IMG/VR virus record: IMGVR_UViG_3300036770_004592
Span: 1 to 32,823 of that record
Reading direction: 5' to 3' (one strand)
Source of the DNA: a virus
Length of the DNA stretch: 32,823 bases
Below, piece by piece: positions 9,101 to 19,700 of this stretch. The notes under the pieces are model-generated. The model was not told where the DNA came from. It did not search any database and saw nothing but the letters and a program-made list of their open reading frames with translations. A program made the position numbers and the translations under genes. Position 1 is the stretch's first letter. Every line of letters begins with the position of its first letter.

Positions 9101-9599
9101 TAGAATAACATATGAAAGCGGCAACGGTGGTATTAAGATACTTCTTGACGCGTCCGGTCTCCAAGGTTCCTTTGCTGTTGGATTGCCTGTTTATAGTGTT
9201 TATCAACCTACTCGTATTGATGTTAATATGGGTAATGGTGGTTCACAAGGCAGATTGTTTAGATTAAACAGATTTTCGCTACGTTTATGGCGTAGTTATG
9301 GTGGTTCATTTAATGTATATGACCCTATACAATATACTGTTGGCGATGCTGTAACTAAGTTTGAATTTAGACCAGTTGAAGGAGATAGCATAACTGCGAT
9401 AGATTACGATAAATTTACATTTAACTTATCTAATCAATATCCTAAGATTACAAACGACCCATATTATACCGGTCAAACATCTGATCAACATGTAAACGGT
9501 AATTGGTCTAACAATCCAATATTCACGATTGTTCATAATGAGCCCAGGCCATTTAATATATTAGGCGTAGTTTATAAAGCTGAGGTTTCCTCTAATTAA
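6147..9599 (+). CDS. Tail tubular protein B (T7 gp12-like nozzle)
   Basis: A 1150-aa protein forming the tail nozzle. The N-terminus has the hallmark of this family: NRVNGGEISPQLEGRVD, then YNSGARLLENFIVKPNGS and KRPGTQYLA within the first 60 residues. The conserved core with FHEQRLWFGG (around 650) and the WLQSINRNLVVGTAGE segment that follows are also typical. The protein is larger than T7 gp12 (794 aa); the extra length lies mainly in Tyr/Thr/Asn-rich beta segments between about 150 and 600, which may be carbohydrate-binding-like insertions (inference). No promoter-like motif precedes it. The start ATG 6147 has no Shine-Dalgarno sequence. Confidence 0.92.
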   Translation: MADLQLYQNRVNGGEISPQLEGRVDNERYNSGARLLENFIVKPNGSISKRPGTQYLASLGDTAGRLETYRADEETNFMLVFTPSACRVYNTSGTAVTTTSGVMDIAPIQWFSDPTNLIWFTQELVYSPTDNRYYKRFLGSANVPDPAKGGTSYDQYTFQPGEVVLSGSAPGRAFKAKSAFTDYAPLTNTEFWQELENVAQTPAPYYTEEFYDDIWTPYTADEIFEVQTTQINDLLFCAHKNHKPLIIARDGDGKWKSYYTNFTFGAGTDYNTTSNTLKIQPIFSEWDKDAAVWGFTIAGWPTYYENDYVKYANYFYRVKADHTLDGLSAFSALSATYYELVEYYIDDKTYNSNDLVYTSKTNHTPVTATNSEFGEPGITTGAWSNNWSVGYTNTVYTSWQRCFYDPCTPYYVNDRITHNGENYRCILQHTSNNYRLTEPGVGEEWYTYWELLPKTVSKKGADEYYLVSNNSLFTQDSINDEIQVVINQPNNVGSINIGTMATDSTSATDSYFYQGDYIVSTSWTVGNALSGGSTIQIQESLDNINFQTIREWNFDGNKVSNNISFTGETPSTGAWYKVIINKIGVGGAGALTLENVINTTTFNCRVIEYISPIKVRVKIKAGNTEIIPTKAWNIPTTVYKESAFSVKNGYPSTVAFHEQRLWFGGVSKFPGRIWGSAKNRLYDYRTGVLDTDAIDITIASKSTNQTSWLQSINRNLVVGTAGEIYTIDSGSTSSNITPTSVRAQLRTSMGSSTIPGKVVGDSILFIQTGSNRLREFIYTDQTDSFIAPDLNIMADHIAEDKFIQTAYQSNLDQTLWIVNSKGALLGYTFDFTEGVGAWHRHFTGSRSDFYGVSGTPSVYDNVIGKPDMFTSVATLNPEGQSLTDQVWFIVKRWVNGQYKYFIERFDPTNMDFIFGSSDSTVERWRFIDSYREYDMSNPDDTGTESIGDDTYNYNLFYSHLNSGTTMYILSAGGTGWNDFYGDPGGRITYESGNGGIKILLDASGLQGSFAVGLPVYSVYQPTRIDVNMGNGGSQGRLFRLNRFSLRLWRSYGGSFNVYDPIQYTVGDAVTKFEFRPVEGDSITAIDYDKFTFNLSNQYPKITNDPYYTGQTSDQHVNGNWSNNPIFTIVHNEPRPFNILGVVYKAEVSSN

Positions 9600-9603
9600 T
9601 AAT

Positions 9604-9972
9604 ATGCGCGAATATACAGATATAGACTTCTTAACAATAAATGAATGGTCAAAACATTACGGATTGGAACTGGATAAAGAACTACTATCACCCCTTGGCT
9701 TTATTGACAATAATATATACTGTAGTGTTTACCTCGCCGTTGGCGCTAATTGTGTCTTTGTTGATAATTTTATCGCATCACCTGAAGCTAATGCTATAGC
9801 TATTAAAAACTCTATTAAAGAATTATATAAAGAAATAGAGCAAATGTTATTATCTTCTGAGGGAACCTGGTCTGTTCGCATTACAGCAATCGAGCCATTA
9901 GCGGGTATATTAGAAAAACTAGGAGGCATAGTTGATCCCGAAAGCTATAAGCAAATCCTTTTTTATGTCTAG
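9604..9972 (+). CDS. Probable T7 gp13-like small virion-associated protein
   Basis: A 122-aa protein between the nozzle and the gp14-like gene, the slot held by gp13 (138 aa) in T7. The sequence alternates strands and helices (a long helix at about 62-80) in a way compatible with the acyltransferase-like fold described for gp13 relatives (DUF2833), but I see no decisive motif. The stop TAG (9970-9972) overlaps the next promoter-like motif GACTAAATA by its final G. A weak motif, CTAATTA, lies 5 nt before ATG 9604. Function is inferred from position. Confidence 0.6.
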   Translation: MREYTDIDFLTINEWSKHYGLELDKELLSPLGFIDNNIYCSVYLAVGANCVFVDNFIASPEANAIAIKNSIKELYKEIEQMLLSSEGTWSVRITAIEPLAGILEKLGGIVDPESYKQILFYV

Positions 9973-9985
9973 ACTAAATAATCAT
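9972..9985 (+). promoter_or_regulatory. Promoter-like motif GACTAAATA before the gp14-like gene
   Basis: GACTAAATA (9972-9980), spacer ATCAT, ATG 9986. The motif decides the start of the downstream gene: the longer in-frame ATG at 9932 lies upstream of the motif and inside the previous gene. Confidence 0.7.
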
Positions 9986-10705
9986 ATGTATAAAATTATA
10001 CAATTTGCGCCTTATAAGCCGAAAAATGGCATCGTCGGCGCTGTATCAAGCATAGCCGGTACTGCTGCTAGTGTTGCAGGAGGAATGGCTCAAGCTGAGG
10101 GATTGGAGGATCAAGCTGCTGCGGTAGGTCAAGCTATAGAATCTTATCGCCAAGGAACACTTTTTAATTATCGCATTTCAAAAATAAATGAAAGTCGAAT
10201 TAAAAAGGCAACAAAGATAGAGCAACGTGCTATAGATCGCGAAGCAGCAAGACAGAATTTAACCTTCCAGGAAAACCGTAGAAGAGCAGTAGTTCAAGCA
10301 CGTTCATTTAGAGAAACACAAAAAGCTGCTATGAGCGATAGCGGTTTACAACAAGGAACCGGTTCTATGCTTGATATTGAAGCTGATACAGCAGCAAATA
10401 TAGCGCAAGTATTAGGTGATATGTCATATGAAAATACAATCGCGCAAACCCAAGCTCAATATGCTAGACGAGCATTAAAGTCGCAGTCAGTATTCGAGCG
10501 CATGAATCTTATGATACAAAGAAGAGCTGATATTATTTCTGCCGAGGGTCAAATCGCTCAGATGTTAGGTCAGCAGCAAGGTCTTCTTGCCTCTGCAGAA
10601 GCAGCAAAAATTGGAGCGATTGGGAGCGCAATCGACGGAATCGCAGGTTTTGCTGGCGGATTTAAGTCTAGTTCTAATTTAGCAACACCAAACTCTTTCC
10701 TTTAA
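9986..10705 (+). CDS. Internal virion protein (T7 gp14-like)
   Basis: A 239-aa protein of the ejection core that would enter the host outer membrane during infection. A Gly/Ala-rich hydrophobic segment lies near the N-terminus (about 17-40), a long Arg/Gln/Ala-rich helical coiled region follows (about 60-205; AAMSDSGLQQGTGSMLDIEA is typical of this family), and a second Gly/Ala segment is near the C-terminus. Start ATG 9986 is chosen over the in-frame ATG 9932 because it follows the GACTAAATA motif by 5 nt and avoids overlap. The next gene follows after 1 bp. Confidence 0.85.
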   Translation: MYKIIQFAPYKPKNGIVGAVSSIAGTAASVAGGMAQAEGLEDQAAAVGQAIESYRQGTLFNYRISKINESRIKKATKIEQRAIDREAARQNLTFQENRRRAVVQARSFRETQKAAMSDSGLQQGTGSMLDIEADTAANIAQVLGDMSYENTIAQTQAQYARRALKSQSVFERMNLMIQRRADIISAEGQIAQMLGQQQGLLASAEAAKIGAIGSAIDGIAGFAGGFKSSSNLATPNSFL

Positions 10706-10706
10706 T

Positions 10707-13700
10707 ATGCCAAAAATACCTTTAACAAATATTAGTATGGCTCCTGAACTTCGCGGTGGAGTCAATGTTCCTCAAACCGGACTTATATCTGATGCGTTAG
10801 GAAAAGCCATACAAGGTGCAGCTATTGACACTATGCAAGGTTCTATAGCTGCTGCTAGAGGCGAGATGGAAAAGGGTCAGGCGATCGCGGGCTTAGGAAA
10901 GAATATCGCTAATGTAGCAGGCGCATTTGCCGCCTTACAAGATAGAGAGAAAAAACTAGACTCACTTGAAACAAGATTAGCATTTGATCAGGATTTACAA
11001 CGCCACTATTTGACCCGCGAAGAGTTTGAATTTGCTAATAGTGAAAATCCTATCTTAAACGGTAAAAATCAATATACTGAATTTGCTATTAAAGGTATTG
11101 CTGATCTAAGAAAGAAATACGGGGAATTGGAGTTAGATCCAAACACTGCTGGTTATATTGCTGGTCAACTTAGTGAGCATACTATTAAATCCCCTGCAGA
11201 AGCAAGGATTAATTCTATTCGTCAACGCGGTATTAACTTTAACAATCAGTTTAAAACTTCTTTAGAAGGTAATAATTTTGATGCTGCTTTTAATATTAAT
11301 CAATCAGCATTTGAAAATGGATTAATAAATGAGACACAATTTAATGCCAATCAACAAACTGTAACCGATCAACGAGTTTCGTTTGTAAGAAAAAGTGGCG
11401 AAGAGGAAATTGGAGCATTACTTCTTGATAATAATATCGCTGCTGCTGATGAATCATTTAAGCGTTTACAGATAGAAGGTAATTATACTGATCAAGAAAA
11501 GGCCTATAATCAATCATATTATGATAATAAGAAAGCTAATGTTGTAGTTTATAATACTACTCTTAATAATGCTTTAGAAAACCCCTCCGATGAGCTGAGG
11601 AGAGTAATGGCAGAAACAGAGCGTCGTCAACAGCCTGGTTGGAGAGAAGATCCTAAAGATCCTACTGGATTGGGTCGACTTGATAATATTCAGCTTGAAT
11701 CTCTTAAAAAGAATATAGGCGAAGCTGTTAAAATAAAAGCAAATGAACAGCTTGGTAATGTATTAAGGTCTCTACCCGATTCTCCTGCTGGCGAAACTCA
11801 AGACGAGTTTAATAAGAGAATCAAAACAGAAGCACCCGAGCTTTATGCTTATGACGACGGAGCTATTACATCTTTCTTATATGACTTTAAGCAATCTGGT
11901 AAACAAGCCCAAGGTGGTATTACTGGCTATTTCCTCGACAAAATTAATGAAATAGATTTTGAAGATCAATCTGCTGGAGCAATGCAAGAGCGTGGTATGC
12001 TTATGGATGCTATCGAAGAGTTTACCGACGGTGGCGTTCAAGACGAGTTAAAAAATCAGTGGAGTAAAAGAGAAAAATTACATACTGACCCTGCTACCAA
12101 TGCTCAGGTTAAGTCAATGGAAGGTATGGTTGATACGTTTGTTGATTCACTACCAATGCCAGATATAGACGTCCAGGTTGAAGCAAAGCCAGCTAGAACT
12201 CCTTGGTATAAATTTGGTTTCGGTGAAAAAACTGTTCCTCCGGTTATGGGAAGACCTGGTAGAATTGAAAAGCAAGAAATATATGATGCTGATGGTAATT
12301 TATTAAGCGAAAAAGAAGTATTTGTTGCTGAAAAAGATAAAACAAAAGAACAAATTGTTATAGAGGAAAGAAAAACACTTAGTAATTCTATTAAAGCTCA
12401 GCTTCGTGAAAATGCAGCAACGGGTAAATACACTAAGTCTGATGGCACATTTAATACTGAACTGTTTAGAAATGACTTTAATCTTATAATTACCGATATA
12501 GCTCCTCTACCCGCTACAGGAGCTACTGTACCTTCTCCTACACTACCGGGAGATGAATCTGATAATATTACCCCTGAAACGAGAGCGGCTCGCGAGGCCG
12601 GAGCTAACATACCGATTCCGCAGCCTGAAATGCCTGTGCCCGTGCCCGTGCCTTCGCCTGAACCACAAGCATTTAATTTACCTCCAGTTGAACAGCTTGA
12701 AGAGGTATTTAATCCAGAACAACAAACAACACCCACTATGACAGCAGGAAACTTTAAATTTAACGTTGTAAATAAAACCAGAGATCAACTCGAGTCTACA
12801 AGCTCTACTATTGGAAATCGCATTGTATCCCTTGATTATAATTCATCTTCTGGCGGCGCTAATTATGCAATGATTGTTATCCCTAACGATGCTACTGCTG
12901 AAGAAAGAGAAGCAGCTAAGCTTTACGTTGATACAGTAACAGATTGGTTTAGATCAAATGGCATTCAAGTTGGCGATCCAATTGTAAAAACAACCAGTGA
13001 AAATGGTAGAGGTGTTGGTGGATTCTTCCATACTGAGCCCGCATTCGTTCAAAATAGGGCTGCGATGGGACTACTTCAAGAAAAAGCAGGAGAATACGCT
13101 AACATTGTTGCTAATACCCTAGGAGCTCTTCCAGGAACTACATTTATACCGCCTCATAAATCCAACGATCCAGGAGCAGGTGCTCCTGGCATTCTCGGCG
13201 AAAGAGACTTTGCTAAGACCTACATCTTGCCTGAGCTTGCTAAAATACAACAAGGAGTACAAACACAAATGTCACAAGGAGTGCAAACAAAAATGCAACA
13301 AGGCGAGCCTATTACTATAACTGCTTCAGCATATTCACCTAAGCGTGGAGCCTCCAACGTATCAGGAGCAGGAGGTGAAGGTGGATATGAAGCTTCTCGA
13401 CCTGGTCCTGATGGTAAAGCGATAGTTCGCACTCTTGATGATGTGCTAACAGGCCAATCTGACTATATTACTATAGCAGGTAATCCTGAGTTGTACGGTA
13501 AAGAATATATAATTCCTGAAATACCTTATACAGATAAGCAGGGAGTAAGACATATACTCACCAACGTAAGAGCTGTTGTTCATGATACAGGGTCTGCATT
13601 TAATGAAGCACCTGAAGGTAGATTCGATATTCCAGTAGCTAGAGATGTTGGGACTGAAACAATGGCCGCAAACCATGCTAGCTGGAAAGGTATTCAGTTT

Positions 13701-13718
13701 ATTCCTTTAGAGGGATAA
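10707..13718 (+). CDS. Internal virion protein (T7 gp15-like) with C-terminal 3D/double-psi barrel-like domain
   Basis: A 1003-aa ejection-core protein. The N-terminal about 560 residues are helical (LETRLAFDQDLQRHYL and others), as in gp15-type proteins. A Pro-rich linker follows (about 630-655, with VPVPVPSPEP), then a folded region about 675-800, then a short repeat of the type QQGVQTQM in three near-copies (about 848-866). The C-terminal domain, about 868-1003, resembles 3D/RlpA-type double-psi barrels: ITASAYSP, then VVHDTGSAF (Asp960) and GRFDIP (Asp974). In MltA-like enzymes such domains cleave peptidoglycan. It may open the wall during DNA entry (inference). The gene is 1 bp after the gp14-like gene and has no motif of its own. 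Confidence 0.82.
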   Translation: MPKIPLTNISMAPELRGGVNVPQTGLISDALGKAIQGAAIDTMQGSIAAARGEMEKGQAIAGLGKNIANVAGAFAALQDREKKLDSLETRLAFDQDLQRHYLTREEFEFANSENPILNGKNQYTEFAIKGIADLRKKYGELELDPNTAGYIAGQLSEHTIKSPAEARINSIRQRGINFNNQFKTSLEGNNFDAAFNINQSAFENGLINETQFNANQQTVTDQRVSFVRKSGEEEIGALLLDNNIAAADESFKRLQIEGNYTDQEKAYNQSYYDNKKANVVVYNTTLNNALENPSDELRRVMAETERRQQPGWREDPKDPTGLGRLDNIQLESLKKNIGEAVKIKANEQLGNVLRSLPDSPAGETQDEFNKRIKTEAPELYAYDDGAITSFLYDFKQSGKQAQGGITGYFLDKINEIDFEDQSAGAMQERGMLMDAIEEFTDGGVQDELKNQWSKREKLHTDPATNAQVKSMEGMVDTFVDSLPMPDIDVQVEAKPARTPWYKFGFGEKTVPPVMGRPGRIEKQEIYDADGNLLSEKEVFVAEKDKTKEQIVIEERKTLSNSIKAQLRENAATGKYTKSDGTFNTELFRNDFNLIITDIAPLPATGATVPSPTLPGDESDNITPETRAAREAGANIPIPQPEMPVPVPVPSPEPQAFNLPPVEQLEEVFNPEQQTTPTMTAGNFKFNVVNKTRDQLESTSSTIGNRIVSLDYNSSSGGANYAMIVIPNDATAEEREAAKLYVDTVTDWFRSNGIQVGDPIVKTTSENGRGVGGFFHTEPAFVQNRAAMGLLQEKAGEYANIVANTLGALPGTTFIPPHKSNDPGAGAPGILGERDFAKTYILPELAKIQQGVQTQMSQGVQTKMQQGEPITITASAYSPKRGASNVSGAGGEGGYEASRPGPDGKAIVRTLDDVLTGQSDYITIAGNPELYGKEYIIPEIPYTDKQGVRHILTNVRAVVHDTGSAFNEAPEGRFDIPVARDVGTETMAANHASWKGIQFIPLEG

Positions 13719-13737
13719 TAGAAAAAATACCGCGGTT

Positions 13738-13751
13738 GACTAAATATCTGT
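13738..13751 (+). promoter_or_regulatory. Promoter-like motif GACTAAATA before the giant ejection-protein gene
   Basis: GACTAAATA (13738-13746), spacer TCTGT, ATG 13752. A CCGCGG palindrome (13730-13735) lies just upstream. Confidence 0.7.
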
Positions 13752-16700
13752 ATGCCTGAGTTTATCACAGAGGAACAATACCTTGCAGTAGAAAACATTA
13801 TTAATAACCCACCCCCTGGTACAACAGACTACTATATGGGGGAGTGGAAGAAGCACCAAAACCGCTATAAAGAGCAACAGTTTAGAGCAGGTATTACTGA
13901 TTTAACTCCTAATAAAACAGCAAAGGCAGGAGCTGATCAGTTTGAAACTGTAAAAAAATATAACGAAATATACAGCAAAGGTATTGAGGGGTATGATGTA
14001 ACAACGGAACCTGATGGTCAATATCTAACTTCTCCAGAAGCAATTGCGCGACGTGTAAATAGAAACTATCTTTCAACCATCTATACAGGTGAGAAAATTG
14101 ATGCATCCAATCATGATTTAGTAAGAACAGACTTTGCCAAAAGGTTTCTTAGCAGAGAAGATATTTTAGATGATGTTACATTTTTTAACGCTGTAAAAGA
14201 TCACGTTGGAAAAACCGTTAAAAATGCTGAGCGTGAGCAAAAGATACAGCAACAAGCTGTTGTAAACTACTATGAAGGTTTATCGCTTAGTGATTCATTA
14301 AAGCAAATACAACAATTCGGGCCTGTTGACGCATCCAATGTAAGAACTATACATCAAAATCTCGATAGTGTAATTAACCCGGTTAAGCCTAAAATTGATA
14401 ATTTATTGTCTGCATTATCTCGTAAAACTAAACCTGAGGTAATGAAGCAGTATGCTACTGAAACTGGCAAAACTGTCGAAGAAATTAAAGCTGAAGATAA
14501 GCTTATTGTTGATGACTTTACAAATACTTTAATTCAAATTCACCCTGATAATCGCAGTAAGATAATGAAAAAGGCTCTTGGTGAAGCTGCGCGTAAGGGT
14601 AAATTAGAACAAGAAGATCCTCAGGGGATTTATAATGAAACTGTAAAGCTTTTTGATGAAGCAGTTAAATCTGCTAAAAATGTATTTGAGGGTTATGATG
14701 CCGCTATGCGAATGGACGCTGAGGTATCGCTTAATAAAATGTCTTTTGCCCCTGGTGATGAATTACGAAGCGCGACGCTAACAGAAATAACTACTCCAGA
14801 GCAAGCTAGACAATATATTATGACTCAGCTTCGCGGTGGTGAAATTGCCCCTGCTGTAGGTCCAGGTGCAAGGCCTTTCATACCCGAGTTAAATAAAATA
14901 CAACTTAACGAAAATTCTACCAAACTACTAAGAGATGCAAAAGCTGAACTTTCTAGCGTTATAGATATAGATAGAAAAATAGGTCAACTAAGTAAAGCTG
15001 TAGATCCGTTCAGAGAAGGGATTCTAACTGATATGGCTACTACTCTCGGTAGCTCTGTTGGTATTATGGGAGTATATGGTCTTGCTGGATTAGCTGGTCC
15101 AATAGGTACTGCTGGTGGCCTATCGTTTGTTGGAACTCTTTATACAGGCCTTAACTATGACGAAATTAGAGAAAAATATCCTGATCTCTCACCTGATAAA
15201 GCGCGTAATGTAGCTGTTGCTTCGGGCGGAGTTGAGGCTCTACTTGATTTGGGTCAGTTTAGCATTATTACAAAAGCGTTTAAATCTCTTGGAGTAAAAG
15301 AAGCAGTAGATCTTGCTGGAAGAGGAGCAGCTAGTAGATTTGGTATTAAAGCAGCTGAAACGACCATTAAAACCTACATATTTGAATTAGGTATCGAGTT
15401 TTTACAAGAGGGAGCTAGACCTATTGTTCAAGAGATATTTGCTCAATATGATAAAGAATATAGCATAAATATTTCGGAGGAATGGGCTGATTGGAAAGAT
15501 GCTGCGCCTCATATAGCTATAGGAATGATTCCTCTTGCCGTTATTGGTGGATTAGGTGCTGGATCGAAGCGTATATTTGCTGATTCAGCACTCAAGAAAT
15601 CTATAATGAAAGAGGGCGAATTAACTGCTTTTGGTCTCTCTCAAGAACAAGTCGTCGAAGTTCAAAATCTTGTCAATAATAATATGTTTGACGCTGCGAG
15701 ATCGCGATTACAAGAACTCAACAAAGATCAAAATGTATTAGAGCGTCGCGGAGACGCATTACAGCGTATCATCGCAGCGCAGGGTATAGAAGAAATTAGA
15801 GCTTTCGATGAAGCTCGTAGAGATGGATTAATTCCAAAATATACAACTAACGAACAAAATAATTATGTTCTTGAAGACGGAACTATATTGCAAGATCAAA
15901 GAGCATATATTGAGTATACTCGATCCAAAATAGAAGAGCTTGAAATAGAATATGCCAATACTACAAAACAGCTCATTGAAGGTGGTAGTGCTGAAGTAGT
16001 TGATATCGATGAATTAAATCGCAGAACTAGCCTTATCGGGAGAGTTAAGGGTCTTACTGTTGATCAACTTAGGTCGTATGATAGTATCTTTGGAACAACA
16101 GCAGTCGAGCAGTCTGATGTTGTAGATCGGCTCATAACATCTATTGTTGACAAAGGACCTGTTGAAGGTATTAAGAGTTATCTCAACGAAATATATGATA
16201 ATATAACTGAGGATGTAAAACTCGCTTTAGGAAAAGATAAAACAGAGGGTATAGAGACTTTGTATAGTATTATCACTGGACAATCTGTGGCTATTAGAGA
16301 TGAGAATGATATGTCTGGTGTGAACGTCGTTATTAAGCCAGCAGATCATATAGTTGATTATGAGGATGTAAGCATAGTAGAAAAAAATAAGGAGGTTGAT
16401 GATACATTCTACCTTGCTGGTCTAAAAGGATTTGATGCTGCGAGAGACAGTCTTGAAAAAAATAGATTACAATCATATAGTGGGTCTGGAGGTCTTAACT
16501 TTGTTAATATTAAAGGGGAACAAACAAGTGTTGGTGGTAAATATGTTCAAACTATAGTTAATACACTCGAGGAGCAGTATAATGTTAGATTTTTCTTTGT
16601 AAAAGGTCAAAAGAATGATCAAGGTAAATATGTTGGAGCGTATGGTATAAGTGTTGATAATGCTATTATTATAGATATTGACCGGGCCAGAGGATCAGTA

Positions 16701-19700
16701 TTAAATCATGTATTAGGTCATGAGTTTGCTCACTACCTCGAAAATACATCTGCTTATAAAGACATGAGCGATGCTATTATTAGATTTAGCCAAAAGCAGT
16801 TTGATGACTATAGAAAGGTTCATGGCGAAAATACGCAAAGAGAGTTTGTTGCTGATATGTTAGGCTCTAACTTTAGAGATATTAACTTTTGGAGCAAGTT
16901 AACCGGTGAAATGTATAAAGCAAATCCTACCACTGCTGATAGTTTTATTGGCACTGTGAAGGCATACCTCGGCGGTATAAAGGAAATGCTTCCTAAGTCA
17001 TTACAAAATCGTGAAATAGATACAGAGAGTATTCAGGATTTTGATAAACTACAAAGTGCTATTATTGCTGGTATGTTGAAAGGTAGAGCTGATCAGTCAC
17101 AGCAAACTGGGGAAGCCAAGTTTATGGAAGCTACTCCAAGCTCTGAAAATCGTTCTGTTGATTATGTATCACGTAAACTCCGTGATCAGATTAATTACGC
17201 TATGTCTCGCATACAAGAAGCAGGTGGATTACCCGTTGGTAAAGAAGCACTACTCGCGCGATTACTTACTCCACAAACAGAGGAGCAGTATACAGATTAT
17301 ATAGAAAATAGAAAATCTTCTATTTTAAGAAGAATAAATGCTGAACGTAAAGCAATAGATAATTTGAATATTGGCAGAACGCTGCGTAATATATCTAATA
17401 ATCTATACACGGCTCTTAAAGATAATACTACAACTTTAAAGCAGATAGCTGAAGCTGAAGCAGCGAAAATTGCTATTGATAAAGATTATACCCCGCTTAC
17501 TCTTGCGCAAATACAAGATATACAAAAAAATCCAGCTAGTAAAACAATGGAGTATATCGAGACATTTAATAAAGCGCGTAACGAATATTTAACTGAAGTT
17601 GTTAATGTCAAAATAAAATATATTTATGACGCTTTAACGGGTCGTATAACACCTGACAGGGAAGATGTAAAAGAATGGGTTAAAACTCTTAGAGATGTAA
17701 TAAAAGAAAGCCCTATTATTAATAATCTATTTAATAATATTGATAATGCTTTGTTTGAAACAGACATTAAAAAAATTAAAAGCGAACTTTCTGAAGTTTA
17801 TAATGAATTATATACAGCAGAAGGAGTGCCTAGAGAGATGAGTGATGAGGCATTTTTAAACGCAATGTTAAAATATAGCGTGTATAAAACATTTGGGGGA
17901 TGGCAAAAAAGGAATATTAATGAAAAAGAAAATGTAATAACACAAGCGTTAAAATTAACAAGTCGAGCATTTCTTGACAACGTACAAGATATTTTTGTTA
18001 ATCCTCAAACAGAGGAGCTTGTAGAAAAAAGTATAAAGGAAATAGTAGAAAATAAAAATACTATAAAAAGAAAGGTCGATAGAAACCCGCTTATTGCTGA
18101 TACTGTTGAAGGTATATTTTCATACCTCGATAATCATATTACCTTTTCTTCTGAACTTGAGTTAATATCTCCTAGTGTTGGTACTCCTGGCAGACCTATT
18201 ACATCTGAATTACAGAAAGTAAATGATATGTTAATAAATGCTTATCTCAATATACAAGATGAGCAAATTGAAACCCAACAAAGCATAACAAGTAAGGTTT
18301 CAAAAATATTCGGAATAACAGAAAAAGAAGCTATAAAAATAATATACGATATACTTACTGCTAAAAATAAAATTAAGGTCACAATAAAAGGTAAGAGTGT
18401 AAAACTTAAAGAAGGCTACGCTGCGTATATTCTTAATATAGAAGATCAGTTAATATACCAAGATCAGTTAAATAGTGCTGGGTTTACAACTGAGGTATTA
18501 AACGATATTAGAAGTCAAATATCCAAAGAGGTTGATGCTTTACGTCGCGAACTAAGAGACGATTTGATTAAAATTGTTAAGCGAAATAATCAAAAACTAA
18601 GAGATATCGGAACTTTTGCTATAGATCCTAGCGAAATATTTTTCCCGGTACAAAAGCAATCACTTATAAGATCTGTTGTTGATAATTTCGATATTGCATA
18701 CGGCAATGGAATTCAGTCTGATGCAGTAGAAAATGAATTAGCAGATAAAAATGAGCTTGAGTTTGATATTGATGAACAAAATATAAACATTATATCAATG
18801 TATAATACTCACGCATATCATGTAATACATAAAGCTAATGTCGCTCAACCTATAAATATATTAAAGAGAATTTTTACATCTAAATCCGTAAGAGATAAAA
18901 TTAATACATATATGGGCAGTGACGGTATTAAGGGTATATTTAAATTTATAAACGCTCTCGAAACAGGTGGTATTACAACTACAGAATTTAATCGCAGTCA
19001 AAAAAGAATAGTAAATCAGATATTATCCGGAACCGCAAGAGCTTCTCTAGGTTTAAATTTAAAGACATATATGGTAAATATGATGTCAGCCGCTAATATT
19101 TTACTCGATACATCTATACCTACTAGTATTAAAATAAAATCAGTTTTCACCGCTTTTTCTGGTATGTATGAATTCGGCTCAAAGAGTGCTCTTGATAAAT
19201 TAATTAGAAGAAGAAAAGATGCTGGAGCAAACGCTTTATTACAAATTATCAAATCAGATACAACTGGTATTTCGCCGGGTAGTAAATTTTACCCAATTAA
19301 ACAATTAAGTGATCGATCTCTTGAATGGATAGGAGAAATTGACGCTAATTTCTTAACATTTTCTGCTATTGCAGCATATAATGCGCATTACGAAATAGGA
19401 AAACTAGAAGGATTGCAAGGCGAAGAGCTTAAGCTTTTCGCGGAAAATGGAATGGTAAGATCAATTACAAAAGTCGCTCAACCTAATATGGCAGCAACTA
19501 AATCTTACCTCGAACAAACTAGTAATCCGTTTTTCAGAACAATTTCAATGTTTATGTCTGAATCTCGTAAAAATTTAGGCATTGAATATACTGTAATGAG
19601 AAAGAATGGTATTTTATCTAGAGAATTTCTAAACATATTCTTATTCAACCACCTTATTATAGGATCCGGTGCTTATGCTCTTCGCGCATTGGGAGGAACA

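Noticed and set aside
9932-9985. Longer N-terminus (18 extra residues) for the gp14-like protein
   Set aside because: It would overlap the previous gene and lie upstream of the GACTAAATA motif; ATG 9986 has the usual 5-nt spacing.
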